From: Candidatus Butyricicoccus avistercoris
GTDB lineage: Bacteria > Bacillota > Clostridia > Oscillospirales > Butyricicoccaceae
Length of the DNA: 57,716 bases
Assembly (NCBI GenBank): GCA_019113005.1
Contig: DXIE01000043.1
Coordinates: forward strand, 1-57,716
Reading direction: 5' to 3'
The notes below the pieces were generated by a model, which worked only from the letters and a program-made list of their open reading frames with translations, ran no database searches and had not been told where the DNA came from. Position 1 is the first letter of the stretch, and each line of letters begins with the position of its first letter. Positions 34,412-43,599 of the stretch are shown here, piece after piece. Both the position numbers and the translations under genes were made by a program.

Positions 34412-35329
34412 ATGACCTATGGTTTTGCACTTTTCCCTGGACAGGGTGCTCAGCATGAGGGTATGGGCAAGGAAGTTTACGAAGGCAGCAAGGCAGCTCG
34501 TGAGGTTTTTGAATGTGCATCAGATACAGCAGGACTTGATGTAGCTAAGCTTTGTTTTGAGAGCAGTATGGACGAGCTTTCCAAAACAGTTAACTCTCAA
34601 ATTGCGATTTTCACCCATTCTATGGCAGTTTATGCAGCATTAAAAGAAGCAGGCGTTAGTTTTTCTGCTTGTGCTGGTTTCTCTCTTGGTGAATATACTG
34701 CACTTGCAGCCTCTGGCATCGTTTCACTTGAAGATGGTATAAAAATCGTTCGCAAACGTGGACAGGTTATGCAGAAAGCTGCTGACTCTATGGACAGCGG
34801 TATGGCGGCTGTTTTAGGTCTGGAAGATGAAGTTGTAGAAAAAGCATGTTCTGAGGTTACAAGTGGTATTGTTCTTCCTGTAAACTATAACTGCCCTAAT
34901 CAGCTTGTAATTGCAGGTGAATGTCAAGCATTAAATGATGCTATCGAGCTTTGTAAGGCAACAGGTGCAAGGAGAGCTTTACCTCTTGCTGTAAGTGGTG
35001 CTTTCCACACACCTCTTTTAAATGAAGCCGCTGAGGAGCTTGGTGAGTTTTTATCAGGTATTAAGTTTAATGAGCCAACCATGCCTATTTACACCAATGT
35101 AACAGGTGATATTTTAAAAACAGATGATATGATTTCACATTTAAAGACACATATGGTTTCCCCTGTTCGCTGGAAAACTCTTATGGCAAACGGTATCAAG
35201 GCTGGTCTTAAAACAGGCTGTGAAATCGGAACTGGTAAAACCTTGACTGGCTTTGCTAAAAAAATCGACAAAGAACTTTCTATTTTGCCTGTTGAAACCA
35301 TGGAAAATGTGGAAAGTGTCGCAAAATAA
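34412..35329 (+). CDS. fabD: Malonyl-CoA:ACP transacylase FabD
   Basis: A 305-residue transacylase loading malonyl groups on ACP. It has FPGQGAQHEGMGKEV at the start, the nucleophile motif GFSLGEYTALA near residue 87 (most relatives have GHSLGE, here His is Phe) and the catalytic His in GAFHTPLL near 200. ATG 34412 is nine bases after AGGAGG; a TTG at 34406 is too close. It is transcribed away from the rest of the fab genes, from the shared promoter region. Confidence 0.95.
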   Translation: MTYGFALFPGQGAQHEGMGKEVYEGSKAAREVFECASDTAGLDVAKLCFESSMDELSKTVNSQIAIFTHSMAVYAALKEAGVSFSACAGFSLGEYTALAASGIVSLEDGIKIVRKRGQVMQKAADSMDSGMAAVLGLEDEVVEKACSEVTSGIVLPVNYNCPNQLVIAGECQALNDAIELCKATGARRALPLAVSGAFHTPLLNEAAEELGEFLSGIKFNEPTMPIYTNVTGDILKTDDMISHLKTHMVSPVRWKTLMANGIKAGLKTGCEIGTGKTLTGFAKKIDKELSILPVETMENVESVAK

Positions 35330-35339
35330 AACCTTTTCT

Positions 35340-35369
35340 TTGACTTGCACGCAATCGTCGTGATATACT
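35340..35369 (+). promoter_or_regulatory. Promoter of the DEAD-box helicase leader
   Basis: TTGACT (35340-35345), 18 bases, TATACT (35364-35369). It lies 10 bases after the fabD stop. No terminator separates fabD from it except the hairpins downstream. Confidence 0.6.
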
Positions 35370-35375
35370 TATTTG

Positions 35376-35486
35376 GTGCATTTCAAGTCATTACAGAACG
35401 CAGGGACGCACAATGTTCCCTGCGTTTTTATTTGGATTTTTTATACATCTAAGTGGCACAAGGTATGTGTCGCTTTTAATTTTTAG
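35376..35486 (+). promoter_or_regulatory. Structured leader with two terminator-like hairpins before the helicase gene
   Basis: Hairpin 1: ACGCAGGGA (35398-35406) with TCCCTGCGT (35417-35425), perfect, followed by a T-run. Hairpin 2: AAGTGGCACA (35451-35460) with TGTGTCGCTT (35466-35475), 10 pairs including two G-U, followed by TTAATTTTT and then the AGGAGG of the helicase gene. Either the leader attenuates the helicase gene, or hairpin 1 ends fabD and a short RNA. Confidence 0.6.
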
Positions 35487-35496
35487 GAGGTTTCAT

Positions 35497-37248
35497 TTGA
35501 GTATTACGACATTTTCTGACTTAAACCTTTCCGAGCCTATTCTCCGTGCCCTAAAAGACATGGGATTTTCTGCACCAACTGAAATACAGGCTCGTGCAAT
35601 TCCAGCGATTTTAGCAGGTCCAGATGTTATTGGTAAAAGTCATACAGGTACAGGAAAAACAGTGGCTTTTGGTGTTCCAAGCGTTATGTGTACCGAGCCT
35701 ACTGGTGAAACACAGGTTTTAATTTTATGCCCTACCCGTGAGCTTGCACAGCAAGCAGAAGGCGAAATTCGTAAAATCTGCAAATACTTAGAAGGAATTA
35801 GAGTTCTTGCAGTTTATGGTGGCGACCCAATAACAAGCCAGATAAGACAGCTAAAGCGTGGCATTGAAATTGTAGTAGGCACTCCTGGCAGAGTTATGGA
35901 TTTAATGCGTAGACATGCCCTAGACCTTACAGGACTTAAAATTGCAGTGCTTGACGAAGCTGATGAGATGCTTAACATGGGTTTTAGAGAAGATATTGAA
36001 ACAATTTTACAGTCCACACCTAATGAGCGTCAAACAATACTGTTTTCTGCTACCATGCCACCAGAAATTATGGAAATCACAGGCGAATATCAAAAAGACC
36101 CTGTGCTTATTGAGGCTGGCAGTCAAACCGAACGCACAATGGACACAATTAAACAGTATTATTCCGAAGTGCCTAGAGGTGAAAAAGAGCGAGCTTTAAC
36201 ACTTTTACTTCATGCACATCAGCCAAAGCTATCCATTATTTTCTGCAACACAAAAAAGATGGTAGATGAGCTTGTAAGATATCTTGGCGAACATGGTTTC
36301 CAAGCGTCTGCACTTCATGGTGATATGAAACAGGATATGCGTACAGCTGTTATGAATAGCTTTAAATCTGGCAGAACACCTATACTTATTGCAACTGATG
36401 TAGCGGCAAGAGGTATTGATGTCGATGATGTAGACACCGTTTATAACTTCGATATTCCTCAAGATTTTGAATATTATATCCATAGAATAGGTCGTACAGG
36501 TCGTGCAGGCAGAAGTGGCTGTTCATACACTCTTATAGATGGACCAAGACAAGCGGCTGTTGTACGTAGCATTGAACGCTTTACAAAAGCTAAAATTGAG
36601 CAGTTACCACTTCCAGATTATAACACTATTGCAAATCAGCGTAGCCAATCACTAGGCGATGTGATTGAAGGTGTTCTTCTTGAAAAAGCAAACGGCATAG
36701 AACAGCGTTTTTGTGTACATTCTATCCTTGAAAAGCTTGGTCAAAATGGTTATTCACATGAACAGATTGCCGAAGCTGCACTTGAGCATTTGTTAACTCA
36801 GGAAATGGCAAGAATTCCTGAGGTTAAAGCACCAAAAATGCAAAAACAAAAGCCACTTGCAGCACTCAAGGAAGGCTGTGTACGTCTAAGAGTTTCTGTT
36901 GGCAGAAACCAAAAGGTAGCACCAAACCATATTGTTGCAGCGATTGCAGAAGGTACTGGTATATCTGGAAAACGAATTGGCAAAATTCAATGTTTTGGTG
37001 ATTACTCTCTTGTTGAAGTGCCAGAAGAATTATCAAAGCGTATAGTCAAGGATATGGTTGGCATGCCTGTCGGTGGATTTAACGCCGATATTAGAATGTA
37101 TCAAGAGGACACAAACAATAAACGTTCTTCTAAAAAATCATCACAAACAGGCAGAAATCACCATAGAAATGGACATAGAACCCCACCTAGTCATGGTCAT
37201 GGACGTGGCAAAGGAAATAAACATTCCAAAAAAGGTCGTAAAAGATAA
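35497..37248 (+). CDS. DEAD-box ATP-dependent RNA helicase with DbpA-type RNA-binding domain
   Basis: A 583-residue helicase. Motifs in order: Q-motif region (PTEIQARAIPAI), I (SHTGTGKT), Ia (PTRELAQQ), II (DEAD), III (SAT), V (ATDVAARGIDV) and VI (HRIGRTGRAGR). A C-terminal DbpA RNA-binding domain lies around residues 475-545 (RLRVSVGRNQKVAP). A very basic Gly/His/Lys/Arg tail follows. The start is TTG 35497, six bases after AGGAGG. Such enzymes (DbpA/DeaD/CshA group) act in ribosome assembly, cold growth or RNA turnover; the subtype is not certain. Confidence 0.92.
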   Translation: MSITTFSDLNLSEPILRALKDMGFSAPTEIQARAIPAILAGPDVIGKSHTGTGKTVAFGVPSVMCTEPTGETQVLILCPTRELAQQAEGEIRKICKYLEGIRVLAVYGGDPITSQIRQLKRGIEIVVGTPGRVMDLMRRHALDLTGLKIAVLDEADEMLNMGFREDIETILQSTPNERQTILFSATMPPEIMEITGEYQKDPVLIEAGSQTERTMDTIKQYYSEVPRGEKERALTLLLHAHQPKLSIIFCNTKKMVDELVRYLGEHGFQASALHGDMKQDMRTAVMNSFKSGRTPILIATDVAARGIDVDDVDTVYNFDIPQDFEYYIHRIGRTGRAGRSGCSYTLIDGPRQAAVVRSIERFTKAKIEQLPLPDYNTIANQRSQSLGDVIEGVLLEKANGIEQRFCVHSILEKLGQNGYSHEQIAEAALEHLLTQEMARIPEVKAPKMQKQKPLAALKEGCVRLRVSVGRNQKVAPNHIVAAIAEGTGISGKRIGKIQCFGDYSLVEVPEELSKRIVKDMVGMPVGGFNADIRMYQEDTNNKRSSKKSSQTGRNHHRNGHRTPPSHGHGRGKGNKHSKKGRKR

Positions 37249-37252
37249 AAAA

Positions 37253-37289
37253 ATTGGTCTGAGAAATTAAACTTCTCAGACCTTTTAAT
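37253..37289 (+). terminator. Terminator between the helicase gene and cbiB
   Basis: GGTCTGAGAA pairs with TTCTCAGACC, then TTTTAATTT. The A-rich other flank makes it likely to serve the convergent cbiB as well. Confidence 0.9.
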
Positions 37290-38246
37290 TTATATTCCTG
37301 TAAGTGCAAGCTTGATTGCTATTCCTAAAAGAATAGCGAAAACGCTTGCAGTTGTCATTAAATCAACTGCTCTTTCTATATCGCTTATAACTACTTGCCT
37401 ATCATCATCGCCAATAGTAGGCTTTTTGACATATTCACCGAAATATTTGGCATCTCCGCCAAGCTGTATATGAAGTGCACCTGCACAAACTGACTCAGTT
37501 TGTCCAGAATTTGGGCTTTTATGATTAAATCTATCACGCTGAAATATTCTTTTAGCGTTTACTGTATCAAATTTAAGCATACCTGCCGCTGCCATCATAC
37601 ATACAGCCGATATTCTAGCGGGTAAAAAATTGAATATATCGTCCATTTTAGCTGAAAACCAACCTAAATATTGATACTTTTCATTTTTATAACCGACCAT
37701 AGAATCAAGTGTATTAACAGCTTTATATAAAAATCCAAGTGGTGCACCACCTATTAACATAAAGATAAATGGTGCAATAACCCCATCTGTGGTATTCTCA
37801 GCAACCGTTTCAACTGCTGCTTTTATAACACCTTCTTTTGATAGCTCGCTTGTGTCACGCCCAACATAACGAGCTATTGCTTTTCTGCCATCTTCAAGTG
37901 ATTTTTTAAGCTCACTTTGCACATGTCTGCCCGCATCTGCCAAACACTTTCTTGCAAAAATCTGATAACAAAAGATAACATTTACTACAAAATGCACCCA
38001 AGGGTGTATACGGAACAAAAACTCCAAAATGATATATGGCACTAAATAACTGACACTGCAAACAGCTATCCAAAGTAAAACTCCTGCAAAACGCTGACCA
38101 GATTTAGAAAGTGGTAAACTTCTAAAAAACTTTTCTATTTTAGAAATGATAGCACCTATCAAACAAACAGGGTGAGGTAATTTTTCTGGGTCACCAACAA
38201 GTGCATCAAGGAAAAAGCCTAATGATATAGCTAAAATTAGCATCAT
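37290..38246 (-). CDS. cbiB: Adenosylcobinamide-phosphate synthase CbiB/CobD
   Basis: A 318-residue membrane enzyme that attaches aminopropanol (or its phosphate) to adenosylcobyric acid in B12 synthesis. It has DALVGDPEKLPHPVCLIG at the start, AVETVAENTTDGVIAPF near residue 145 and HKSPNSGQTESVCAGALHI near 245, with about four to five hydrophobic segments. GGAGGTG precedes the start. It lies 24 bases after the CbiE-CbiT gene, in the same direction. Confidence 0.95.
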   Translation of the reverse strand: MMLILAISLGFFLDALVGDPEKLPHPVCLIGAIISKIEKFFRSLPLSKSGQRFAGVLLWIAVCSVSYLVPYIILEFLFRIHPWVHFVVNVIFCYQIFARKCLADAGRHVQSELKKSLEDGRKAIARYVGRDTSELSKEGVIKAAVETVAENTTDGVIAPFIFMLIGGAPLGFLYKAVNTLDSMVGYKNEKYQYLGWFSAKMDDIFNFLPARISAVCMMAAAGMLKFDTVNAKRIFQRDRFNHKSPNSGQTESVCAGALHIQLGGDAKYFGEYVKKPTIGDDDRQVVISDIERAVDLMTTASVFAILLGIAIKLALTGI

Positions 38247-38270
38247 AATAAATTCACCTCCAAAGGTAAA

Positions 38271-39464
38271 TCACGCTTTAGCTTTGCCATAAAGTAAATA
38301 AATTGGATTATTACTTGTAAATTCGGTTGTATCGTTTATTCTATGTCCACGAATAGAATGAATTTGAACTATATTTTGCTCATCAAAGTTTTTTATTGCT
38401 TCTTTAGCATCTAAAAGGGTTTCAAGCGATACAGCCGAAATAATAACTTTGACTTTTGGGTTTTTATTTAATAGTTTTGTTATTATTTCGCTCATTTCTC
38501 CATCACTGCCGCCTATAAATGCAGCATCAGGCACAGGCAGTTTATCAATAATGTTTGCAGCTTGTCCTTCAAATGGCAACACATTAAAACTGCCTAAATT
38601 TTTACGATTTTTTTCTATGAGCTCTATTGCCTCTTTTTTTCGCTCAATAGCATAAACCATGCCATTATATACTTTTCTTGCCATTTCCATAGATATAGAG
38701 CCTGTTCCTGCCCCGATATCATAGACGGTATCTGATGGTTTTAAATCTAACATTTTAACAGCAGTCCAACGAGCCTCTTGTTTGGTCATTGGAACTTTGC
38801 CACGCTCCATTTCAGCATCTAAAACTGCTAAATGGCGTTCAGCAGCATTTGGATTTAAAACAAGCATAACCGCTAAATCATCAAATTTTTGTTCAGATAG
38901 ATTTTTAGCTGTATCTGTTAAAATTCTTTCATGTTCAGAGCCTATATTTTCGCCTACTGATACAGTTATATCACCAAGACCGGCAGCAGCTAGTGTTTGA
39001 CATAACCTTTGTGCGTTTTGCTCTCCGCCTGTTAGTGCTATTACTTTTTTATTGTAGCTTACTGCACCAAGCAAACTGCCTTTTCTACCATGAAGACTTA
39101 AAAAACATGCATCTTGATAACTTACACCAAACTTAGCACAGAGCATTTGCATGCTATTAAGACCGCAAATCATTTCTACTTTGCCATGTTCCTTGAGTTT
39201 TTCATTTAAACTGCTTGCAACACTGAAAAAGCCTGTATCACCTGAAACCAAAATACCTATATGTTCTTCTTTGATTGATATTGCAGTTTGTGCAAGCTTA
39301 GATGTTTCATAAGCTGTGATTTTAGCAATAGAAGTTAAATCTTTTGCTAAACGCTCGGTTGAGATAAGAGCATCACACAGCTTAATAGTATCCAGTGCCT
39401 CTCTTGTAAGACCGTCAGGCTGTCCACTGCCTGCACCGATAATGGAAAATAGACGTTTTTTCAT
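38271..39464 (-). CDS. cobL: Precorrin-6Y methylase / decarboxylase fusion CbiE-CbiT (CobL-like)
   Basis: A 397-residue two-domain protein. Residues 1-200 are a tetrapyrrole methylase (CbiE; SGDTGFFSVASSL). Residues 210-397 are a Rossmann methyltransferase (CbiT; DTVYDIGAGTGSISMEMA). Together they methylate at C5 and C15 and decarboxylate during corrin ring synthesis. GAAAGGA precedes ATG 39464. Only this gene and cbiB of the pathway lie in the window, and there is no cobalamin riboswitch upstream: the next feature is a tRNA gene. Confidence 0.93.
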   Translation of the reverse strand: MKKRLFSIIGAGSGQPDGLTREALDTIKLCDALISTERLAKDLTSIAKITAYETSKLAQTAISIKEEHIGILVSGDTGFFSVASSLNEKLKEHGKVEMICGLNSMQMLCAKFGVSYQDACFLSLHGRKGSLLGAVSYNKKVIALTGGEQNAQRLCQTLAAAGLGDITVSVGENIGSEHERILTDTAKNLSEQKFDDLAVMLVLNPNAAERHLAVLDAEMERGKVPMTKQEARWTAVKMLDLKPSDTVYDIGAGTGSISMEMARKVYNGMVYAIERKKEAIELIEKNRKNLGSFNVLPFEGQAANIIDKLPVPDAAFIGGSDGEMSEIITKLLNKNPKVKVIISAVSLETLLDAKEAIKNFDEQNIVQIHSIRGHRINDTTEFTSNNPIYLLYGKAKA

Positions 39465-39507
39465 AAACGCACTTCCTTTCTAAAATTTAGCCCCAAAAAA
39501 TAATATG

Positions 39508-39541
39508 AAAAAATGCCGTCGGAACTATATCCGACGGCATT
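39508..39541 (-). terminator. Terminator after tRNA-Cys
   Basis: ATGCCGTCGGA pairs with TCCGACGGCAT, then TTTTTTC on the minus strand. It lies right after the tRNA 3' end. Confidence 0.85.
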
Positions 39542-39548
39542 GACGCTC

Positions 39549-39622
39549 TGGAGGTACCACTCAGAATCGAACTGAGGATCAGGGAGTTGCAGTCCCACGC
39601 CTTACCGCTTGGCTATGGTACC
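39549..39622 (-). tRNA. tRNA-Cys (GCA)
   Basis: A 74-base cloverleaf on the minus strand, including an encoded CCA. The acceptor stem is GGTACCA/TGGTACC with discriminator T, as expected for tRNA-Cys. The anticodon loop is CTGCAAC with anticodon GCA and U33. The T arm is CTCAG-TTCGATT-CTGAG. It has its own promoter and terminator. Confidence 0.95.
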
Positions 39623-39638
39623 GAATCAGTGCTTTTAT

Positions 39639-39667
39639 AGTATAACTATTTTTATACGTTTTGTCAA
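39639..39667 (-). promoter_or_regulatory. Promoter of tRNA-Cys
   Basis: Minus strand: TTGACA (39662-39667), 17 bases, TATACT (39639-39644), ending 16 bases before the tRNA. Confidence 0.85.
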
Positions 39668-39705
39668 TTATTTTTTTATATTTTTTAAAAAAATATTTTT
39701 TGTGC

Positions 39706-39734
39706 TTGAAATTTTTATATTTACATGTTATATA
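39706..39734 (+). promoter_or_regulatory. Promoter of the pheST T-box transcript
   Basis: TTGAAA (39706-39711), 17 bases, TATATA (39729-39734) on the plus strand. Confidence 0.65.
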
Positions 39735-39739
39735 TAAGT

Positions 39740-40018
39740 ATGTGTTTATATGTCATCTGCGATGAGCAGGAAAAGTAATATATTTTTTCTTTGTCAGAGA
39801 TTGGCAGTCGTCGGCTGAAAGCTGCCTCAAAGGTAAATATATGAAGTTCACCTGTGAGCAGACATGCTGAAAAGATTTTTTCCAGTAGGCGTGTCCGTTT
39901 TGCCAACGTTACAAGGCTTTTTAAGTGCATTATGTTTTTTTACATAATGAACATAGGTGGTACCACGGAAATTTCGGTTTTCGTCCTATAATTAGGGCGG
40001 AAACCTTTTTTTATTATT
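39740..40018 (+). ncRNA. T-box riboswitch, Phe-specific, before pheST
   Basis: A leader of about 280 nt. The T-box proper is AGGTGGTACCACGG (39955-39968), whose TGGTACC segment contains the sequence that pairs with the uncharged tRNA 3' end. A stem-loop I region upstream contains TTC (39847-39849), a Phe codon, as the likely specifier. The terminator GGTTTTCGTCCT...AGGGCGGAAACC with Ts is at 39976-40018. Low charged tRNA-Phe would favour the antiterminator and raise pheST. Confidence 0.9.
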
Positions 40019-40036
40019 TTAAGGAGTGTTAAAAAT

Positions 40037-41056
40037 ATGAAACAACAGCTGGAAGCGATTCTTTCAAATGCAAAGAACGAACTCAGCCAAACCCAAAATG
40101 CTCGTGAGCTTGATGCGGTTCGTGTTAAGTATCTAGGTAAAAAGGGCGAATTGACTGCAATTTTAAAAGGAATGAAAAATGTTGCACCAGAGGAGCGTCC
40201 TGTAATTGGTCAACTAGTAAATGATGTTCGTGCAGAGCTTGAAAAAGCTCTCGAAAAGCAAGCCGAAAAACTTGAGCAGTCTGCTCTTGAAGAAAAGCTC
40301 AAAAGTGAAACTTTAGATGTTACAATGCCTAGCGAAGAAATTACACTAGGTCACAAGCACCCGCTATCTATTGTGCTTGATGAAATCAAGGATATTTTCA
40401 TCGGTCTTGGTTTCCAAGTTGCAGAAGGTCCAGAAGTTGAATACGACCATTATAACTTTGAGGCTCTGAATATTCCTAAGGACCACCCTGCTCGTGATAC
40501 TCAGGATACATTCTATATTTCTGATAATGTTGTACTTCGTACACAGACCTCTCCTGTGCAGGTTCGTGTTATGGAAAACCAAAAGCCTCCAATCAGAATT
40601 ATTGCCCCAGGACGAGTGTTCCGTTCTGATGCGGTTGATGCTACTCACTCACCTCTATTCCATCAGATTGAAGGTCTTGTAGTTGATAAAAACATCACTA
40701 TGAGCGATTTAAAGGGTATTCTGGAATTATTTGCAAAGCGTCTTTATGGTGAAGATACCGTTGTACGCTTCCGTCCACATCACTTCCCATTTACTGAGCC
40801 ATCTGCTGAAATGGATATTCAGTGTTATCAGTGCCATGGTGAAGGCTGCCGTCTATGTAAGGGCGAAGGCTGGATTGAAATTCTCGGCTGTGGTATGGTT
40901 CACCCTAAGGTGCTTGAAACCTGTAATATTGACCCAGAGGTTTATTCTGGTTATGCATTCGGTATCGGTCTTGAGCGTACTGTAATGGGACGATTTAAGA
41001 TTGATGACATTCGTCTATTCTATGAAAATGATGTACGTTTCTTACATCAGTTTTAA
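40037..41056 (+). CDS. pheS: Phenylalanyl-tRNA synthetase alpha subunit
   Basis: A 339-residue class II synthetase subunit. An N-terminal coiled-coil (residues 1-85) binds tRNA. The core has [19 protein letters not shown] near 112, DTQDTFYI and [12 protein letters not shown] near 155-175, and [12 protein letters not shown] near 318, the class II motif 3. AAGGAG precedes ATG 40037. It follows the T-box leader and is 19 bases from pheT. Confidence 0.97.
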   Translation: MKQQLEAILSNAKNELSQTQNARELDAVRVKYLGKKGELTAILKGMKNVAPEERPVIGQLVNDVRAELEKALEKQAEKLEQSALEEKLKSETLDVTMPSEEITLGHKHPLSIVLDEIKDIFIGLGFQVAEGPEVEYDHYNFEALNIPKDHPARDTQDTFYISDNVVLRTQTSPVQVRVMENQKPPIRIIAPGRVFRSDAVDATHSPLFHQIEGLVVDKNITMSDLKGILELFAKRLYGEDTVVRFRPHHFPFTEPSAEMDIQCYQCHGEGCRLCKGEGWIEILGCGMVHPKVLETCNIDPEVYSGYAFGIGLERTVMGRFKIDDIRLFYENDVRFLHQF

Positions 41057-41075
41057 TTTAGGAGGGTTATAAACA

Positions 41076-43487
41076 ATGAAGCTGCCTCTTTCTTGGCTCA
41101 AAGATTATACCGATATAGAAGGTATTAGCAATAAAGAATATGATGCTCGTCTGACCATGTCTGGCTCTAAGGTTGAATGTGTGGAATATCTTGGCGAGGA
41201 AATAAGCAATGTAGTAACAGGTGAAATTCTATCTGTTGAAAAACACCCAGACTCTGACCATTTAGTTATTTGTCAGCTTAATGTTGGCAAAGATGAGCCT
41301 ATACAGATTGTAACAGGTGCACCAAATGTAACTGAAAGCTCTATTGGTGAAATCTGTCCTGTTTGTCTGCATAAGTCCACACTTCCTGGTGGCGTTAAAA
41401 TCACCAAGGGCAAACTGCGTGGCGTTGTATCAAATGGTATGATGTGTTCATTCCAAGAGTTAGGGCTAGACCACGGCTGTGTGCCTTATGCATGTGAAAA
41501 TGGTATTTTATTCTTACCTAAGGGCACTCCTGTTGGTGTGGATATTAAAACCGTTCTTGGTCTTGACGAATATGTAGCAGAGTTTGAAATCACTTCAAAC
41601 CGTCCAGACTGTTTAAGTGTTATCAGTCTTGCAAGAGAAACCGCTGCTACTTTTAATCGTCCATTTAATGTTAAAACTCCAGTTGTTAATGGCTGCGGTG
41701 AAAACATCAACGATTATGTATCTGTTCGTGTAGACGAGCCAGAGCTTTGCCCACGATATACCGCTAGAATTGTTAAAAACATTAAGATTGAGCCTTCCCC
41801 TGCTTGGCTGCGTGAGCGTCTATTTGCAGCAGGTGTACGCCCAATTAACAATATTGTCGATATTACAAACTATGTAATGCTTGAATATGGTCAGCCAATG
41901 CATGCATTTGATTATGCGTGTCTGTCCGATGGAAAAATCGTTGTAAGACGTCCACAGGCTGGCGAGGCTATCCAAACCCTTGACGGTCAGGACAGAGCAA
42001 TCACTGATGAAATGCTTGCAATTTGTGACGGTTCTAAGCCTGTTGCTATTGCGGGTGTAATGGGTGGTGCTAACTCTGAAATCACCGAAAACACAAAGAC
42101 TGTTGTATTTGAGTCTGCTTGTTTCCATGGCACAACTGTTAGACTAACTGCAAAGGCTCTAGGTATGCGTACAGAGGCTTCTGGTCGTTTTGAAAAGGGT
42201 CTTGATGCATCTCTAACTCTGCCAGCTCTTGAGCGTGCTTGTGAGCTTGTTGAAATGCTTGGTGCAGGTGAAGTTATCGACGGCATTGTCGATGTTTGCT
42301 CTGCTGATTTAACTCCAAAGACCCTGCCTTTCGAGCCTCAGAAAATCAACGCTTTACTTGGTACTGATTTATCCGCTGAAACTCAAAAGGAATACTTAGA
42401 GCGTTTAGAGTTTAAGGTTGATGGCGATAAGGTTATTATTCCATCTTTCCGTATTGATATTGAGCGTATGTGTGACCTTGCAGAAGAAGTTGCTCGTATT
42501 TACGGTTATGATAATATCCCAGTGCGTTTATATGCAGGCGATACAACTCAAGGCGGTCTGTCTCCTCGTCAGTTACTTGAGCGTATGGCTACTGATGTAT
42601 GTCTGTCCGCAGGCTTTGACGAGTCTATGAGCCATTCTTTCATTAGTCCTAAGTTCTATGATAATATCAATATGCCAGAAGATGATAAGCGTAGAATTTC
42701 AACCACTATTTTAAATCCACTTGGTGAAGATTTCTCTGTTATGAGAACAACTGTACTTCCAAGTATGCTAGATTCTCTTGCTCATAACAATGCACACAGA
42801 AACGCTACCGCATCACTTTATGAACTTGGCACAATTTACACACCTGTACTTAAGGAAGATGGTACAGTTGATGCTGATAAACTGCCACATGAAGAAAAGA
42901 TTTTAACAATCGGCACATATGGCAAGTTTAATTTCTTCCAGCTCAAGGGACTTGTTGAGGCTATTTTAACAAAGCTAAATATCAAGGACGTTAGCTTTAC
43001 AGCCGATAAGGAAAACCCATCTTATCACACAGGCAGATGTGCAAAAGTTTACTCTGGTGAAACTCTGCTTGGTACATTTGGTACTATTCACCCAGTCGTT
43101 GCTAAGAAGTACGGCTTTAACACTGAAGTTTTAGCAGCTGAACTTTCTATGGACGCACTGGCTGAATGTGCAGACCCAGTTAAACTATATCAGCCACTTC
43201 CAAAATTCCCAGCATCTACTCGTGATATCGCAGTTATTGTTGATGATGAAATCCCAGCTGCTGATATGCAAAATGCAATTAAGCAAGCAGCAGGTAATAT
43301 TTTAGAATCTGTTAAACTGTTTGATGTATATAAGGGCAAGGGTATTGCAGAAGGCAAAAAATCTGTTGCTTACTCCATGAGCCTTCGTGCTGCTGACCGC
43401 ACATTAAAAGACGAAGAATGTGATTCTGCAATGCAAAAGGCAATTAAGGCTCTTGAAGAAAAGTTTGGTGCAACTCTTAGAAGCTAA
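41076..43487 (+). CDS. pheT: Phenylalanyl-tRNA synthetase beta subunit
   Basis: An 803-residue subunit. It begins MKLPLSWLKDYTDIEG, has an EMAP/OB tRNA-binding domain (residues 40-155), the B3/B4 editing region, B5 and the inactive class II core. It ends with a ferredoxin-fold anticodon-binding domain (PLPKFPASTRDIAVIVDDE onwards, near 710). It hydrolyses Tyr-tRNA-Phe and completes the alpha2-beta2 enzyme. Confidence 0.97.
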   Translation: MKLPLSWLKDYTDIEGISNKEYDARLTMSGSKVECVEYLGEEISNVVTGEILSVEKHPDSDHLVICQLNVGKDEPIQIVTGAPNVTESSIGEICPVCLHKSTLPGGVKITKGKLRGVVSNGMMCSFQELGLDHGCVPYACENGILFLPKGTPVGVDIKTVLGLDEYVAEFEITSNRPDCLSVISLARETAATFNRPFNVKTPVVNGCGENINDYVSVRVDEPELCPRYTARIVKNIKIEPSPAWLRERLFAAGVRPINNIVDITNYVMLEYGQPMHAFDYACLSDGKIVVRRPQAGEAIQTLDGQDRAITDEMLAICDGSKPVAIAGVMGGANSEITENTKTVVFESACFHGTTVRLTAKALGMRTEASGRFEKGLDASLTLPALERACELVEMLGAGEVIDGIVDVCSADLTPKTLPFEPQKINALLGTDLSAETQKEYLERLEFKVDGDKVIIPSFRIDIERMCDLAEEVARIYGYDNIPVRLYAGDTTQGGLSPRQLLERMATDVCLSAGFDESMSHSFISPKFYDNINMPEDDKRRISTTILNPLGEDFSVMRTTVLPSMLDSLAHNNAHRNATASLYELGTIYTPVLKEDGTVDADKLPHEEKILTIGTYGKFNFFQLKGLVEAILTKLNIKDVSFTADKENPSYHTGRCAKVYSGETLLGTFGTIHPVVAKKYGFNTEVLAAELSMDALAECADPVKLYQPLPKFPASTRDIAVIVDDEIPAADMQNAIKQAAGNILESVKLFDVYKGKGIAEGKKSVAYSMSLRAADRTLKDEECDSAMQKAIKALEEKFGATLRS

Positions 43488-43531
43488 AGTGTTTTTTGAA
43501 TGTTTTTTGCAGTATTTCCGAAGTTTTCCCC

Positions 43532-43560
43532 TTTACATTTTGTAATTTCTGTATTATTAT
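43532..43560 (+). promoter_or_regulatory. Promoter of ireB
   Basis: TTTACA (43532-43537), 17 bases, TATTAT (43555-43560) on the plus strand. Confidence 0.6.
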
Positions 43561-43599
43561 ATCAGTAGTAAGCATATAATGATAAGGAGGACGGGATAT

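Noticed and set aside
35413..35496. Longer N-terminus for the DEAD-box helicase
   Set aside because: The extension translates the leader hairpins, has no ribosome site, and the TTG at 35497 has a well placed AGGAGG.
38247..39548. Cobalamin riboswitch before the cbi genes
   Set aside because: The gap upstream of 39464 contains only the tRNA-Cys terminator, with no B12-box sequence.
39721..39930. Reading frame upstream of pheS
   Set aside because: It is antisense to the Phe T-box leader and resembles no protein.
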